Origin: Rhizobium chutanense
GTDB lineage: Bacteria > Pseudomonadota > Alphaproteobacteria > Rhizobiales > Rhizobiaceae
Direction of reading: 5' to 3'
Assembly: GCF_002531935.1 (NCBI RefSeq)
Contig: NZ_NWSV01000009.1
Span: forward strand, 124,001 to 188,000
DNA length: 64,000 bases
The translations under genes and the position numbers were made by a program. The notes under the pieces were generated by a model that had not been told where the DNA came from, searched no databases, and worked only from the letters and a program-made list of their open reading frames with translations. Positions 44,301 through 53,241 of this stretch are shown piece by piece (position 1 is the first letter of the stretch; every line of letters starts with the position of its first letter).

Positions 44301-46442
44301 GTGCAGGATAGGGGCAACGTGGACCTTCAGGACCAGCGGCGGCGGCAGCACTACCGCGGCTTTGCGATTGCGGTCGGCTGCCTGATGGTCCTTCTCGGGC
44401 TGAGCGCGATTGCCGGCTGGTTGCTGCAGATCAAGGTGATCATTTCGCTCGTTCCCGGCTTCCCGTCGATGGCCTTCAACACCGCGCTCTGCTTCGTGCT
44501 TTCCGGCCTGGGGCTTGCAGCTTCGACGCTGACCGCCAGGCGCTTTCGGTTGGCGGCAACGATCATGGCAGGGCTTGCGGCGGCGTTCGCCGCGGCCCGG
44601 CTGGTGGAAATCATCACCATCGGGCGGACTTTCCACAATGTCGACGTGTTGATCACGCAGTTCCTGGTTCCACCGGAATTCATCGCCGAGATCGGCGGCG
44701 GCATGGGGCCGAACACGGCGCTGGTGTTCCTGATCGCCAATCTTTCGCTGCTGCTCGCTCTCCACGCGGAGCGGAAAAGCCAGGTGGTGCAGGAATTGAC
44801 GAGCTACGTCGTCATCACCCTCGGCATGATCGCGCTCGCCAGCTATGTCACCGATGCCGAACAGGGTTACCGCTGGGGGCCCTATGCGGCGATGGCGCTG
44901 CACACGGCGGTCGGCATGGTGATCTTCGGCTCGGGGCTTCTCGCCCGCTCCTGGTGGAGGCAGCCGGCAAACCGGGCTGAGATTCCGCTCTGGATCCCGG
45001 CCGCGGTCTGCTTCACCGGCCTTCTCGTCGATCTCTACACGCCGCTCGGTGTGGCCAACGGCATTCTCTATGTGCCGCTGGTCTTGACGGCGCTCTGGTT
45101 CGGCAACAGGAACGCGCCGCTTTTCTTCGCCTTTGTCTGCACCGTGCTCCTGATGCTCGGCTTTTTCGCCGTCAGGCACAACGAGGTGGCATTCTGGCAG
45201 GAGATCGCCAACCGCACGATTACGGCGGCGACGCTCTGGCTGATCGCCATCCTCGTCTTCTATTTCATGCGCAACAATCATAACCTTGAAACCGAGCGCG
45301 TCCGCTTCGGCGCGCTGGTGCGCGGAACGCCCGATGCCGTCATCGTCATCGACGAGAGTGGAACGATCAGGAGCTTCAACCCGGCGGCCGAAAACATGTT
45401 CGGTTACGCCCCGCAGGAGACGATCGGCCGGAATATCAAGATGCTGATGCCCGAACCCTACCATTCCGAGCACGACGGCTATCTCGCCCATTACCGGCAG
45501 ACCGGTGAGGAGCGCATCATCGGCACGACGCGCATGGTTTCCGGACGGCGCAAGAGCGGCATCGTCTTTCCGATCGACGTTTCCATCAGCGCCGTCGCCA
45601 CCGGCGATTCGAAGATCTTCGTCGGTATCGTGCGCGACATCAGCGAGCGCGCCCGGCAGGAAGAGCGGATGAAGACGACGCTGGCCCAGCTCGAGGCCTA
45701 TACGGCCGAACTCGAGCGCAGCAACCACGACCTCGACGAATTCGCCTATATCGCCTCGCATGACCTCAAGGAACCGCTGCGCGGCCTGCACAACCACTCC
45801 CGATTCCTGCTGGAGGACTACGAAGACAAGCTCGACGACGACGGCGTGCGCCGGCTGAACCGGCTGGTGCGCCTCAGCCAGCGCATGGAGAAACTCGTCA
45901 ACGACCTTCTTTATTTCTCCCGGCTCGGGCGGCAGCAGCTGGCGGTCAAGCGCACCGATATCGGCCTGATCGTCAAGGATGTAGTCGCGACGATGGAGCT
46001 CCTGCTGGAGGAGCGGCATGCCAAGGTCATCATGGACGGCCAACTGCCGGATGTGGTCTGCGACGCGCCGCGGTTGACCGAGGTGTTCCGCAATCTCATC
46101 ACCAATGCGATCAAATACAACGACAAGCCGGCGCCGCTCGTGTCGATCGGCTATCTCGATCGGTTCGTCGGCAAGGACGGCACGGTTGCCCGCAACGTGT
46201 TTTTCGTCAGGGATAACGGCAAGGGCATTCCCCAGGAATTCCATGAGGACATTTTCCGCATTTTCAAACGGCTGGAAAAGTCGCAGGATTCCGACGACGG
46301 CACCGGAGCAGGCCTGACCTTCGTCCGCAAGATCATCGCACGCCACAATGGCGATATCTGGCTGGAATCGGAGGTCGGCGCCGGCACCACATTCTATTTC
46401 ACCCTGGGAAAAAAGCGCGAGGGGCAGAATGCAGCAGCGTGA
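44301..46442 (+). CDS. membrane histidine kinase with FixL-like PAS domain
   Basis: This 713-residue protein has about nine membrane helices in residues 15-325, grouped like a MASE-type sensor. A PAS domain covers about 335-460, and the kinase core follows with phosphorylation site His487 (YIASHDLKEPLRGLHNHS) and N box NLITNAIKYND. The PAS domain contains MPEPYHSEHDGYL and IIGTTRMVSGRR. Its His391 and Arg411 match the haem-ligand His200 and Arg220 of B. japonicum FixL in context and in spacing. The GTG at 44301 has GGAGGA nine bases upstream. The next gene, a response regulator, overlaps by 14 bases. Confidence 0.92.
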   Translation: MQDRGNVDLQDQRRRQHYRGFAIAVGCLMVLLGLSAIAGWLLQIKVIISLVPGFPSMAFNTALCFVLSGLGLAASTLTARRFRLAATIMAGLAAAFAAARLVEIITIGRTFHNVDVLITQFLVPPEFIAEIGGGMGPNTALVFLIANLSLLLALHAERKSQVVQELTSYVVITLGMIALASYVTDAEQGYRWGPYAAMALHTAVGMVIFGSGLLARSWWRQPANRAEIPLWIPAAVCFTGLLVDLYTPLGVANGILYVPLVLTALWFGNRNAPLFFAFVCTVLLMLGFFAVRHNEVAFWQEIANRTITAATLWLIAILVFYFMRNNHNLETERVRFGALVRGTPDAVIVIDESGTIRSFNPAAENMFGYAPQETIGRNIKMLMPEPYHSEHDGYLAHYRQTGEERIIGTTRMVSGRRKSGIVFPIDVSISAVATGDSKIFVGIVRDISERARQEERMKTTLAQLEAYTAELERSNHDLDEFAYIASHDLKEPLRGLHNHSRFLLEDYEDKLDDDGVRRLNRLVRLSQRMEKLVNDLLYFSRLGRQQLAVKRTDIGLIVKDVVATMELLLEERHAKVIMDGQLPDVVCDAPRLTEVFRNLITNAIKYNDKPAPLVSIGYLDRFVGKDGTVARNVFFVRDNGKGIPQEFHEDIFRIFKRLEKSQDSDDGTGAGLTFVRKIIARHNGDIWLESEVGAGTTFYFTLGKKREGQNAAA

Positions 46443-46854
46443 CACGCAACCGATCCTGATCGTCGAGGACAGTGAAGACGATTTCGAAGCAACGATGCGC
46501 GCCTTCAAACGCACCAACCTGCGCAATTCGATCCGCTGGGCGGCCTCGGGGCAGGAAGCGCTCGACATGCTCGCGGCGATGGTGCCGAAGCCGGGGCTGA
46601 TTCTGCTCGATCTCAACATGCCGGGCCTTGACGGCCGTAAGACGCTGGAGGCGATCAAATCGAACGCCGGCTGGCGCAAGATCCCGGTGGTGATCCTCAC
46701 CACCTCCGACGACGAACGCGACATCGAAGGCTGCTATGCGCTCGGCGCCAATACCTATGTGCAGAAGCCGGTCGATCTCGACGGGCTGTTCGCCGCGATC
46801 CAGCGCCTGAAGGAATACTGGTTCGAAATCGCCATCCTGCCGCTCGAGGACTGA
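46429..46854 (+). CDS. response regulator, Rcp1-like
   Basis: This 141-residue receiver has Glu13-Asp14, the phosphoacceptor Asp61 (LILLDLNMPGLDGRKTLEAI), and Lys in VQKPVDLDG. The EDSEDD start and NMPGLDGR motif are typical of regulators paired with phytochrome-type kinases. Its start lies 14 bases inside the preceding kinase gene, which points to translational coupling and a cognate pair. The next gene starts 4 bases downstream. Confidence 0.93.
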   Translation: MQQRDTQPILIVEDSEDDFEATMRAFKRTNLRNSIRWAASGQEALDMLAAMVPKPGLILLDLNMPGLDGRKTLEAIKSNAGWRKIPVVILTTSDDERDIEGCYALGANTYVQKPVDLDGLFAAIQRLKEYWFEIAILPLED

Positions 46855-46858
46855 CAGA

Positions 46859-48454
46859 TTGGCGGAAGACTGCAGCATTCTCATCATCGACGACAATATC
46901 GACGATCGCGAGGTCTATCGCCGCATATTGGGCCGCGTCTCCAGCACCGCCTATACCGTTCTCGAGGCGGAGACGGGTGAAGAGGGCCTGGCGCTGAATC
47001 GCCGCAAACGGCCGAACTGTATCCTGCTCGACTATTCGCTGCCGGGACGCAACGGGCTCGGCGTTCTGGCCGACATCCTGGAGCACGATCCGGTCGCCAA
47101 CGTCATCATGCTGACCGGCCAGGGCAGTGAAACCGTCGCCGTCGAGGTGATGAAGAGCGGCGCGCGCGACTATCTGACGAAGGATTCGCTGTCGCCGGAA
47201 ACCCTGCATCGCTGCATCCAGAACGCCATCATGCACGGCATGCTGGAAGCACAGCTGGAGCAGAAGCGGCAATCGCTCGAGATCTTCACTCGCGCCATGG
47301 CCCATGATCTGAAGGAGCCGCTGAGGACGATCAAATCCTTCAGCCGCATCCTGCACGGTTCTCAGGCACTGCCGGCCGACGACCGGGAATTGCTGGATTA
47401 CGTGCTCAGCGCCGCCGACCATATGGAAGACCTGATCGTCAAGGTCTCGGGCTTCACCAGGCTCGAGGCTTCCGGGGGGCCCGAGCTGACGCCGGTCTCG
47501 CTCTGCGACGTGCTCGATCAGGTGGAGAACAATCTGCGCCAGCAGACCGAAAGCCGCGGCGCCGTCATCATCCGCGGCGCGCTGCCGGAGGTGATGGGCG
47601 ATGCGACGCTGCTGACCCAGCTCCTGCAGAACCTCGTGTCGAATGCCATCCGCTACTGCGAGCAGAAAATGCCCGAGGTGACGATCTCAGGCGAAGCGCA
47701 TGGCGACATGTGCCGCCTGACCGTGCGCGACAACGGGCCCGGCATCGATCCGCAGCATCGCGAGCTGATCTTCCAGCCGTTCAAGCGTCTCGTCGGCCGC
47801 GGCATCGAGGGCACCGGGCTCGGCCTCGCCATCTGCCGCCGCATCGCGCAGCTGCATGGCGGCGCGATCTGGTGCGAGGCGGAAAACGGGCCGGGCGCCA
47901 CCTTCATCGTCGACGTGCCGCTCGCCGAGGCGAGGCCCGCGCCACCCGCCACACCGGCCATCCCGCATAGCGACAAACCGGCGGAGCAGCCGGGCGAAGG
48001 GTCCGGCAGGCTCGCCGAAGTGCTGCTGGTCGAGGACAGCCCGGCCGACATCCAGCTTCTGAAGATCAAGCTGATGCGGCGGGACAAGGTGAACTTCAAC
48101 CTGCATGTCGCCACTAACGGACGCGAGGCGATGCGGCTGCTGGAAGAGCGCGCCGGCATCGCCGATCTGCCTCAGATCGACCTGATGCTGCTCGACATCA
48201 ACATGCCGATCATGGACGGCTTCGAGGTGCTGCATGCGCTTTCGGCCGATATCCGCCTTCGCCAAATTCCCGTCTGCATTCTCAGCACCTCCAGCGACGA
48301 AAGCGACAGGCGACGGGCCAGAAATCTCGGGGCGCGCGCCTATATGGTCAAGCCGCCGACCCTGCAGCAACTGGAGGAGGCCCTCGAAGATGTCGATCAT
48401 CTGGAATTGCTGCAGCGCGGCGATTCGCTTGCACTTTGTGCGGAACAAAACTAA
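46859..48454 (+). CDS. hybrid receiver-kinase-receiver protein
   Basis: This 531-residue soluble protein has three signalling modules. A receiver occupies residues 1-125 with Asp58 (NCILLDYSLPGRNG). A kinase core follows from about 135 to 360 with His149 (RAMAHDLKEPLRTIKSFSRI), N box NLVSNAIRYCE and GTGLGLAICRRIA. A second receiver lies at about 385-530 with Asp446 (LMLLDINMPIMDGFEVLHAL). A Pro-rich linker lies near 362-380. It starts with TTG at 46859, 4 bases after the preceding regulator, so it is the third gene of the operon. Confidence 0.92.
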   Translation: MAEDCSILIIDDNIDDREVYRRILGRVSSTAYTVLEAETGEEGLALNRRKRPNCILLDYSLPGRNGLGVLADILEHDPVANVIMLTGQGSETVAVEVMKSGARDYLTKDSLSPETLHRCIQNAIMHGMLEAQLEQKRQSLEIFTRAMAHDLKEPLRTIKSFSRILHGSQALPADDRELLDYVLSAADHMEDLIVKVSGFTRLEASGGPELTPVSLCDVLDQVENNLRQQTESRGAVIIRGALPEVMGDATLLTQLLQNLVSNAIRYCEQKMPEVTISGEAHGDMCRLTVRDNGPGIDPQHRELIFQPFKRLVGRGIEGTGLGLAICRRIAQLHGGAIWCEAENGPGATFIVDVPLAEARPAPPATPAIPHSDKPAEQPGEGSGRLAEVLLVEDSPADIQLLKIKLMRRDKVNFNLHVATNGREAMRLLEERAGIADLPQIDLMLLDINMPIMDGFEVLHALSADIRLRQIPVCILSTSSDESDRRRARNLGARAYMVKPPTLQQLEEALEDVDHLELLQRGDSLALCAEQN

Positions 48455-48538
48455 GCGATGGTCATTGGCAACGGTATGACTTTCGCAGCTTTCATACTCG
48501 CGCTCCTGACGACGCCGCTTCAATCAGGACTGCTCCAG

Positions 48539-50158
48539 ATGGTATCAGGCATACATCACATCACAGCCGTCACCCGAAAAGTGCAGGCGAATGTGGACTT
48601 TTACGCCGGCTTTCTCGGCATGCGGCTCGTCAAGCAGACGGCCGGTTACGAGGACGCGACCCAACTTCATCTCTTCTACGGCGATGCAGCGGGAACACCG
48701 GGTTCGCTGCTGACCTTCCTCGCCTGGGAAGATGGCGCGCCCGGCCGGGCCGGCTACGGCCAGATCAGCGAAATATCCCTGTCGATCGACCCCGCCAGCA
48801 TCGGTTACTGGCTGACGCGCGCCATGAGCTTCGGCCTGCGCTCGGAAGGGCCGGCCGACGAATTCGGCGAACCGGTGCTCAGGCTGAAGGACCCCGACAA
48901 CATCATTCTCAAGCTCGCCGGCGCCAAGAACCTGACATCGGCTGATGTCTGGGACGGTGGCTCGATCCCGGTCGAACACGCCATCCAGCGCGTGCGCGGA
49001 GCAACCATGCTGACGGAGGCACCCGCCGAAAGCCGGAACTTTCTCGAGCGCCATTTCGGCTATCGCTTCCAGGCCAATCGCGGCACGATCGACAGGCTGG
49101 TTTCCGGGTCCGGCGACGTCATCGACGTGCGCGATGCGCGCGGCTTCTGGTCCGGGGCGCCGGGCACCGGGACGGTCGATCACGTCGCCTTCCGCGCGCC
49201 GGACGAGGCGACGCTGCTGTCCGTCCGCAAGGCGCTGGAAACCACCGACGCATCGCCAACCAACATGCACGACCGGAAATATTTCCGCTCGCTCTATGCC
49301 CGCGAGCCCGGCGGCACGCTGATAGAGCTTGCCACCGACAAGCCGGGCATGACCGTCGATGAAGAACACGCCGCGCTCGGGACGAAACTCTTCGCGCCGC
49401 CCGAAGCCATCACCAATCTCCACGATCTGAAGGTGGTGCTGCCGCAGTTCTCGATGCCCGGCCAACCGCGCATCAATTATCGCGAGCTGCCCTTCGTCCA
49501 TCGTTTCTATACGCCGCCCGATCCCGACGGCAGTGTCTTCGTGCTGCTGCACGGCTCCGGCGGCAATGAGACGACGCTGATGCCGCTGTTGAACAAGGCG
49601 GCACCGCACGCGACGCTGCTCGGCGTGCGCGGGCGGGCGACGGAAGAAGGGTTTCCCCGCTGGTACAAGCGCATTACGCCGTTCTCCTTCGACCAGAACG
49701 ACATCAAGACCGAGGCGGAGGCCTTCGCGGCCTTCATCGATGGCGCCGTCAAATCCTACGGGCTCGACCCCAAGAAGATCGTCTATGTCGGCTATTCGAA
49801 CGGCGCCAATCTGTTGAACTCGCTGCTCTACCTGCACCCGAACCTGGTTCACAAGGCGGTGCTGCTGCGCTCCATGCCTGTCCTCAGCGACTATCCGCAT
49901 GCCGATCTGAAGGGCACGGACCTGCTCGTCATCAGCGGCAAGACCGATGCCTACGGCAAATATGCGAGCGAGTTGGAGGAAAGGCTGAAAAGTTCGGGCG
50001 CTACCGTCGATTCCGACGTCATCGCCGGCGGCCACGACCTCGGCGACGCCGATGTGCCAATCATCCAGAAGTGGCTGCTGCAGAAAATGGGCGACGATCC
50101 ACCGCCGCTGGAGCAGCAGGCGATCAAGCCGGAGAACGAGATGTTCGGGCAACCATGA
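48539..50158 (+). CDS. fused ring-cleaving dioxygenase (MhqO-like) and hydrolase (MhqD-like)
   Basis: This 539-residue protein joins two enzymes that are separate in Bacillus. Residues about 1-310 are two glyoxalase-fold (VOC) modules of the MhqO type, with GIHHITAVTRKVQANVDFYA, GTVDHVAFRAP and GGTLIELATD supplying metal ligands. Residues about 325-520 are an alpha/beta hydrolase of the MhqD type, with FVLLHGSGGNETTLM, the nucleophile Ser420 in VGYSNGANLLNSL, and the catalytic His in GGHDLGDADV. MhqO and MhqD protect B. subtilis from quinones and catechols. The ATG at 48539 fits the family N-terminus and has AGGA upstream; a longer frame starts at 48458. Confidence 0.9.
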   Translation: MVSGIHHITAVTRKVQANVDFYAGFLGMRLVKQTAGYEDATQLHLFYGDAAGTPGSLLTFLAWEDGAPGRAGYGQISEISLSIDPASIGYWLTRAMSFGLRSEGPADEFGEPVLRLKDPDNIILKLAGAKNLTSADVWDGGSIPVEHAIQRVRGATMLTEAPAESRNFLERHFGYRFQANRGTIDRLVSGSGDVIDVRDARGFWSGAPGTGTVDHVAFRAPDEATLLSVRKALETTDASPTNMHDRKYFRSLYAREPGGTLIELATDKPGMTVDEEHAALGTKLFAPPEAITNLHDLKVVLPQFSMPGQPRINYRELPFVHRFYTPPDPDGSVFVLLHGSGGNETTLMPLLNKAAPHATLLGVRGRATEEGFPRWYKRITPFSFDQNDIKTEAEAFAAFIDGAVKSYGLDPKKIVYVGYSNGANLLNSLLYLHPNLVHKAVLLRSMPVLSDYPHADLKGTDLLVISGKTDAYGKYASELEERLKSSGATVDSDVIAGGHDLGDADVPIIQKWLLQKMGDDPPPLEQQAIKPENEMFGQP

Positions 50159-51029
50159 TCCCGGCAAGCACGATGGCGCCGCCCAGCGCCTGCATCGGCC
50201 CGATCGCCTCATTGAGCAGTGCCCAGGCGAGGATAGCGGCGATGACCGGCTGCAGCAGCAGCGTCAGCGAGGAAAAGGCCGGCGGCAGATAAGCCAGCGC
50301 ATAGGTGATCGCCGCCTGCCCGCCGGCATGGCTGATGAAGGCGAGACCGAAGACCATCGACCAGCCATAGACGGTCGCCGGCAGCATGTGTCCCTCCATG
50401 AAGAAGGCGACCGGAAAGATGCAGACGGCGGCGGACGCCGTGCTCCACAGCATGATCCGCATCGTATCGAACCGGCTGCGCAAGCTGCCGAGCGCAAGGA
50501 TGTAGCAGGCATAGAAGAAGGCGGCGATCATTGCCAGGCCGTCGCCGTGAAGGTCGCCGTTGCCGATCGCCGCCGGTCCGCCTTTCAGGACGACGACGCC
50601 GGTCAGCGCCAGGCCAAGCCCAAGCAGGAAGACGCCGCTGATGCGCGACTTGAAAAACAGGAAGGCGATCACGGTGACGAAAACAGGCGCGAGGTTGGCG
50701 AGCAGCGTCGCATTGGCGACCGATGTCATCGTGATCGAAAGGTGCCAGGCGGCGAGATCGAGCGACAGCATGACGCCCGGAAGGATGAGCTGGCCGTAGT
50801 CGGAAAGGCTTTGCGGCTTCCGTCCCCTCTCCGTCTTCATGAGCGAGACGATGACGATCGGGATCAGCGCCAGCGCCACGCGCCAGAAGGCCGTCGCCAT
50901 CGGCCCGACCTCGGAAAGCCGGACGAAGATCGGCGAGCCGCCGATCGCCGCCCCGCCGAGAATGAGCGCCGTCAGGGGAAGGCGGTTGGAAGGCGCGGCT
51001 TCGGAAAGGGTGGAGTCAGCCTGTGACAT
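50124..51029 (-). CDS. EamA/DMT family transporter
   Basis: This 301-residue protein has ten predicted membrane helices in two similar halves, each an EamA repeat (GGAAIGGSPIFVRLSEVGPM in the first, ALLNEAIGPMQALGGAIVLA in the second). Relatives export amino acids, metabolites or drugs; the substrate is unknown. Its 3' end overlaps the end of the dioxygenase/hydrolase gene by 35 bases on the opposite strand. Confidence 0.92.
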   Translation of the reverse strand: MSQADSTLSEAAPSNRLPLTALILGGAAIGGSPIFVRLSEVGPMATAFWRVALALIPIVIVSLMKTERGRKPQSLSDYGQLILPGVMLSLDLAAWHLSITMTSVANATLLANLAPVFVTVIAFLFFKSRISGVFLLGLGLALTGVVVLKGGPAAIGNGDLHGDGLAMIAAFFYACYILALGSLRSRFDTMRIMLWSTASAAVCIFPVAFFMEGHMLPATVYGWSMVFGLAFISHAGGQAAITYALAYLPPAFSSLTLLLQPVIAAILAWALLNEAIGPMQALGGAIVLAGIMVARTSRSPA

Positions 51030-51136
51030 GATCTCGATATTTTCTGATCGCCCAAAGCAGGCGGGGGAGGTGCAGCCGCCTGCGTATCAGAAGTCGATCA
51101 TCAACGACAGCCGATGAACGACACAGGGATGTAAAT

Positions 51137-52567
51137 TCAGGCGGTATGTGTGTCGTTCACCTGCAGCTTCCCGGCGATCTCGGTGGCGACGAAGAAGGCA
51201 TGCTCGGTCACCTGCGGCAGCCCCATCAGCTCGCCGAAGGTGCCGCGCGCCAAGGGCCCGGAGATCAGCAGCGACGGATCTGTCTTTCCCGACGGGCCGA
51301 TCGCCTCCGAGCGCTCGGTGCAGGCAAGGCCGAGGCCGGTGGGATCCAGCGACAGGTGGCCGCTTGCGGCCAGGGCTGCGAGCCAGGGCTGGGTTTCGAG
51401 AATGCCGCCATGGGCCGGGCCGGTGGTGACGACGACGGCGTCATAGCTCCGCTCCAACGATCGGCGCTGATGGCGCGGCTGCAGGCTGGCCAGGATGAGC
51501 TCGCCGTCGATGCGCGCATCGGCGACAGAGCCGGCAAGGATTTCGAGGCGACCGGCGGCAACCGCCGTGTCGAGCACCGCTTCGACCTGCGGCGCGATTC
51601 GGAACCGGTGCACGTCCCAATAGGGTCTGAGATGGCGGACGAGGCGGCGGCGTTCGGCAACCGGCAGCGCCTGCCAGAGATCATATCCCTGCGCCCTCAC
51701 CTGATCGATCACGCCGTGCCAGCTTATGCCCTCAGCCTTCGCCGCGCCGACGGCGGCGCGAATCGCCGCCAGCAGCGACATGGCGGAAGGGGCCGTATCG
51801 GAGAGGAAATCGCCGAAGAGCGGCTGCGGCACCGGTGCATGCCCGCGCGAACGCAGGCCGCGACGCGAGATCGCCGTTAGCGGACCGTCATGACCGCGCT
51901 CGGCCAGGGAGGCGATGACATCGGCAGCCGTCAGGCCGTTGCCGATGACCAGCACCCGGTCATGCGGGCGGACCACGTCGAGCGCGCCGGGCCTGGTGGT
52001 ATCGGCGACGAAACGGGGATGGGCTGCAAGCCGGCTCGCCAGCCGGCCGGGGGCTGCCGGCGGCGGATGGCTGGTGGCAATCGCAACGATATCGGCCTCA
52101 GTGACGCCGCCCTTGTCGTCGCGGATCGTCCAGCGGCCGGCATGGCGCTCGACACCGGTCACCGCAGTGCGGCAGTGACGGACGCTGCCGTCTTCCAGCA
52201 ACGGTTTCAGCAGCGAGGCGACATAATCGCCGAAGAGCCGGCGCCGCGGGAAGAGCGAACCATCGGGCCGTTTTGCCCCGGGGTCGTCAGCGACGGCGTC
52301 ACGGGCTTCGATCCAGGCCTGGAATTCGCCCAGTTCGTCGGGCTGCAGGCTCATCTTGGCGGCTGGAACATTGATGCGGTGGGCCGGATCTGATGTGTCA
52401 TAGGCCAAGCCGCGGCCGAGCTCGGCGCGCGGCTCGAAGACCAGGATGACGGGATGCTCACTGCTGCCCGCCCGGGCGAGATGATAGGCGACACCCGCGC
52501 CGGAGACACCGCCGCCGATGATAGCGACGACTGATGGTTCGGACGTCGGAGGAGACTTGGAATGCAT
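51137..52567 (-). CDS. FAD/NAD(P)-binding oxidoreductase
   Basis: This 476-residue protein has an N-terminal Rossmann fold with SVVAIIGGGVSGAGVAYHLA, followed by FEPRAELGRGLAYDTSDPAH and HRINVPAAKMSL. That is the layout of FAD-NAD(P)-binding proteins of the HcpA/SidA-like type (PF13454 group). A second dinucleotide motif lies at VLVIGNGLTAADVIASLAER. The substrate is unknown. The ATG at 52567 directly precedes the fold; the frame extends further upstream without an SD. Confidence 0.85.
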   Translation of the reverse strand: MHSKSPPTSEPSVVAIIGGGVSGAGVAYHLARAGSSEHPVILVFEPRAELGRGLAYDTSDPAHRINVPAAKMSLQPDELGEFQAWIEARDAVADDPGAKRPDGSLFPRRRLFGDYVASLLKPLLEDGSVRHCRTAVTGVERHAGRWTIRDDKGGVTEADIVAIATSHPPPAAPGRLASRLAAHPRFVADTTRPGALDVVRPHDRVLVIGNGLTAADVIASLAERGHDGPLTAISRRGLRSRGHAPVPQPLFGDFLSDTAPSAMSLLAAIRAAVGAAKAEGISWHGVIDQVRAQGYDLWQALPVAERRRLVRHLRPYWDVHRFRIAPQVEAVLDTAVAAGRLEILAGSVADARIDGELILASLQPRHQRRSLERSYDAVVVTTGPAHGGILETQPWLAALAASGHLSLDPTGLGLACTERSEAIGPSGKTDPSLLISGPLARGTFGELMGLPQVTEHAFFVATEIAGKLQVNDTHTA

Positions 52568-52667
52568 GGCGGCCGGGATGTTGCTTGCGATGCCCGAGCA
52601 TAGAAGTCGGATATTGGTCGCGCAATCCTCTGCCGGCAATTGTCTATAATTATTATGTAGATTCAGC

Positions 52668-53096
52668 CTATCCCGATATCGTCGTCGAAAAATCGGGATT
52701 GCCGCGGATCGTATTGCTCACCGTGCAGATCTCATCCTCCGCGGCCTGGACAATCTTCCGCCGGCTTTCCTCATCTATATCGCCCTTGATCGAGAAGGCG
52801 ATGTTGAACCGGGCAACCCGCGAAAGGCCTTCGGTCGCCTTCTCGCCGGTAACCTCGGCGGTGATCTCGCTGATCTTGTCGAGAACGCCCAACTGGCTGG
52901 CGGCCATGCGGGCGCTGAGCACGAGGCAGGCAGACAGCGAGGAATAGAGCAGGTCGAGCGGGTTGAAGCCCGGCTGCGACGGCGACGTGACGATATCGAT
53001 CTCGCCTTTGGTGGCGGAGGTGACATGCGGAAAACCGGTGCGGCCGAGAACGGCGGTGGCGCCGGTCGGGCGGGGACGAGCCTTGAGATCGACCAT
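52668..53096 (-). CDS. OsmC family peroxiredoxin-like protein
   Basis: This 142-residue protein has the OsmC/Ohr fold. Cys lies in YSSLSACLVLSARMA and in EDEICTVSNTIRG, the places of the two reactive cysteines. Members reduce organic hydroperoxides or respond to osmotic stress. It is divergent from the small gene at 53242 with 145 bases between. Confidence 0.9.
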   Translation of the reverse strand: MVDLKARPRPTGATAVLGRTGFPHVTSATKGEIDIVTSPSQPGFNPLDLLYSSLSACLVLSARMAASQLGVLDKISEITAEVTGEKATEGLSRVARFNIAFSIKGDIDEESRRKIVQAAEDEICTVSNTIRGNPDFSTTISG

Positions 53097-53176
53097 GATG
53101 AAATCCTCTCATGAACATTCTGCAGATGACAATGTCAGCCCGGCGCCGCACCGGGCAACGGCTGCCCGCGGTTTTC

Positions 53177-53201
53177 GGAACCTTTCCATCCGTCAGCAGT
53201 T
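53177..53201 (+). promoter_or_regulatory. EcfG/RpoE2-type general stress promoter
   Basis: GGAAC at 53177-53181 and GTT at 53199-53201 are separated by 17 bases, which fits the alphaproteobacterial EcfG consensus (GGAAC, 16-17 bases, GTT). The start codon of the next gene lies 40 bases downstream, leaving room for a short leader. Confidence 0.7.
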
Positions 53202-53241
53202 GATTACACCTGAACGAAATCAGTGACAAAGGTGGATTGCG

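Noticed and set aside
44241..46724. 827-codon open frame on the minus strand opposite the membrane kinase gene
   Set aside because: It is antisense to a clear kinase, has no family similarity, and is rich in His, Arg and Asp as expected from the complementary strand of a GC-rich gene.
41312..48454. Bacteriophytochrome locus
   Set aside because: The kinases have phytochrome-like H boxes, but no GAF/PHY chromophore-binding domain is encoded in the block.
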